Part shown: one piece after another, positions 62,889 through 64,000 of the stretch
How positions within the stretch are numbered: the stretch's first letter is position 1
Layout: every line of letters starts with the position of its first letter
Origin: Catenulispora sp. EB89
Lineage (GTDB): Bacteria > Actinomycetota > Actinomycetes > Streptomycetales > Catenulisporaceae
Length of the DNA stretch: 64,000 nt
Direction of reading: 5' to 3'
Assembly (NCBI RefSeq): GCF_041261445.1
Contig: NZ_JBGCCU010000023.1
Span: 1-64,000, forward strand
Translations under genes and position numbers: made by a program
Notes under the pieces: generated by a model
The model's input: only the letters and a program-made list of their open reading frames with translations
Database searches by the model: none
What the model was told of the DNA's origin: nothing

Positions 62889-63506
62889 ATGCGCCAGATC
62901 GTCCTCGCCACCCGCAACGCCAAGAAGATCACCGAGCTGGAGCGGATCCTGCTCGCCGCCGGCCTGACCGACGTCGAACTCGCCGGCCCCGAGACCTACG
63001 CGGCTCTGCCGGAGATCCCCGAGACCGGCCTGACCTTCGCCGAGAACGCGCTGATCAAGGCGCGCGCGGTGGCCGCCGCCACCGGTCTGCCCGCCGTCGC
63101 CGACGACTCGGGGCTGTGCGTGGAGGCGCTGAACGGCATGCCCGGCGTGCTGTCCGCGCGCTGGTCCGGCCGCTTCGGCGACCTGCCGTCCGGCCCCGGC
63201 CGCGACGTGGCGAACCTGCAGCTGGTCCTGGACCAGGTCGCGGACGTCCCCGACGAGGCGCTGGGCGCCAACTTCACCTGCGCGGCAGCTCTGGTGCAGC
63301 CGGACGGCACCGAGCATGTGGTCGAGGGGATCGTCACCGGGCACCTGATCCGCGCCCCGCGCGGCGACGGCGGCTTCGGCTACGACCCGATCTTCGTGCC
63401 GGAGGGCGAGACGCGCACCACCGCCGAGCTCAGCCCTCAGGAGAAGGACGCGATCAGCCACCGCGGACGGGCTTTCCGCGCGCTGGTGCCGCTGCTGAAG
63501 GGCTGA
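62889..63506 (+). CDS. rdgB: XTP/dITP diphosphatase (RdgB/HAM1)
   Basis: A 205-residue house-cleaning pyrophosphatase removing non-canonical purine nucleotides. Signatures are ATRNAKKITELERIL at the start, PAVADDSGLCVEALNGMPGV (about 59-78), GFGYDPIFVPEGE and MSxxEKxxISHRGRA-type SPQEKDAISHRGRA near 183. The family uses the KxxxE and SHRG elements, all present. Confidence 0.96.
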   Translation: MRQIVLATRNAKKITELERILLAAGLTDVELAGPETYAALPEIPETGLTFAENALIKARAVAAATGLPAVADDSGLCVEALNGMPGVLSARWSGRFGDLPSGPGRDVANLQLVLDQVADVPDEALGANFTCAAALVQPDGTEHVVEGIVTGHLIRAPRGDGGFGYDPIFVPEGETRTTAELSPQEKDAISHRGRAFRALVPLLKG

Positions 63507-63531
63507 CGGTCTGAAGGACTGACACACCGAA

Positions 63532-63570
63532 AAGCCCGCCGCCGACCGTATCCCGGTCGGCAGCGGGCTT
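63532..63570. terminator. Bidirectional terminator between convergent genes
   Basis: An imperfect 16-bp stem, AAGCCCGC-C-GCCGACC with GGTCGGC-A-GCGGGCTT, has one mismatch and a 7-nt loop. AAAA/CTGCG flanks suit termination of rdgB and of the opposite gene. Confidence 0.83.
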
Positions 63571-63587
63571 CTGCGTTCCCGCGAGGG

Positions 63588-63995
63588 CTACTTCCCGTAC
63601 GTGCAGAGGTGGTCCATCTGCTGCAGGTCCGACTGGAGCTTGGTCTGGTCGCCGCTCCCGGCGGCGATCGCGGCGTAGTCGTCGTGCACGGCCTGCACCG
63701 TCGAGCGCACGTCGCTGCGCTTGGCGTCGTTCGCGGCCGTCGCCAGGTCGCTGATGAGCGTGGTGAGGTCGTTCTGGACCGCGTTCTGGTCGCCCTTGTT
63801 GGAGTCGGCCTCGATCTGCTTCGACTGCTCCAGCACCGCCGTCTTCCCGCGCGTGCAGCCCGGGTCCAGCACCGAGGGCTTCGAGGCGATCACGCCTCCC
63901 AGGATCCCGGCCCCGGCGGTCACCAGGATGGACAGCACCAGCGCCGTGATGGCCAGGCCGCGGCCGCGCGCCTTGCCCTTGGCGGTCTTCACCAT
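63588..63995 (-). CDS. Membrane-anchored or secreted protein with a Cys pair
   Basis: A 135-residue protein. Positively charged start (KTAKGKARGRG), one hydrophobic segment (about 13-36), then an external helical domain with SVLDPGCTRGKTAV and a closing MDHLCTYGK. The two cysteines match in context those of the lipoprotein at 62225-62821. It probably stays anchored by its N-terminal helix. The ATG is 5 nt from the window end, so an upstream start cannot be excluded. Confidence 0.75.
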   Translation of the reverse strand: MVKTAKGKARGRGLAITALVLSILVTAGAGILGGVIASKPSVLDPGCTRGKTAVLEQSKQIEADSNKGDQNAVQNDLTTLISDLATAANDAKRSDVRSTVQAVHDDYAAIAAGSGDQTKLQSDLQQMDHLCTYGK

Positions 63996-64000
63996 CCCGA

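Overview
The window is about 64 kb of very GC-rich chromosomal DNA from an actinobacterium. The evidence is the gene content and order: mtrA-mtrB-lpqB, long-form hpf, secA followed by an Rv3235-type gene, a fused 2-oxoglutarate decarboxylase/E2 (Kgd-type sucA), cysO-cysM, and murI / Rv1339-like / rph / rdgB. Many starts are GTG or TTG. It looks like a soil, filamentous-type actinobacterium (Streptomyces/Catenulispora-like), but I cannot fix the genus from sequence alone.

Layout. 1-134: 3' end of a 5S rRNA gene and its terminator. 135-670: gene-free imperfect repeats. 671-6619 (minus): envelope-type operon of a polytopic membrane protein, DUF4129, DUF4350, MoxR ATPase and DUF58, split between moxR and DUF58 by a repeat tract. 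6791-11563: mtrA, mtrB, lpqB. 11691-17436: comF, hpf, a NarL-type regulator, an unrecognised protein, a YcaQ-like protein and an acetyltransferase. 17596-21365: secA and an Rv3235-like gene. 21458-21745: 109-bp repeats. 21752-27829: lysyltransferase-like membrane protein, patatin, DUF6912, HAD phosphatase, pruA. 27830-28819: an intact IS982-type insertion sequence with a CTAG flank on each side, inserted at the pruA stop codon. 28847-33851: drug-response group (monooxygenase-like, MarR, divergent DHA2 efflux pump, HelD-type RNA polymerase ATPase).

33841-43747 (minus) is the least ordinary part. In transcription order it holds a large repeat-type helical protein, a DUF2201 metallopeptidase-like/VWA protein, a tandem-AAA MoxR-like ATPase, a tRNA-like gene starting 2 nt after the ATPase stop, a zinc-ribbon SDR-like protein starting 21 nt after the tRNA-like gene, a leucine-rich-repeat protein overlapping it, and a quinone-reductase-like gene. 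The tRNA-like sequence has sound acceptor, D and T arms but about 10 extra nucleotides in the anticodon region, and no normal anticodon arm can be drawn.

43890-64000: PadR-DUF4097-DUF6104 stress locus with a large operator dyad; sucA; an OmpR-type two-component pair; a TPR protein; pgi; a cysteine-type leader peptide ahead of cysO-cysM; a lipoprotein; a 3-methyladenine-glycosylase-like protein; murI, an Rv1339-like phosphodiesterase, a Usp-like protein, rph; and two related Cys-pair secreted/anchored proteins flanking rdgB.

A recurring oddity is tandem repetition. Long degenerate GC-rich repeats fill several intergenic gaps. In at least three places the last codons and stop codon of a gene form the first unit of a short tandem array. 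Coding versions appear in the SDR linker, HelD and a lipoprotein tail.
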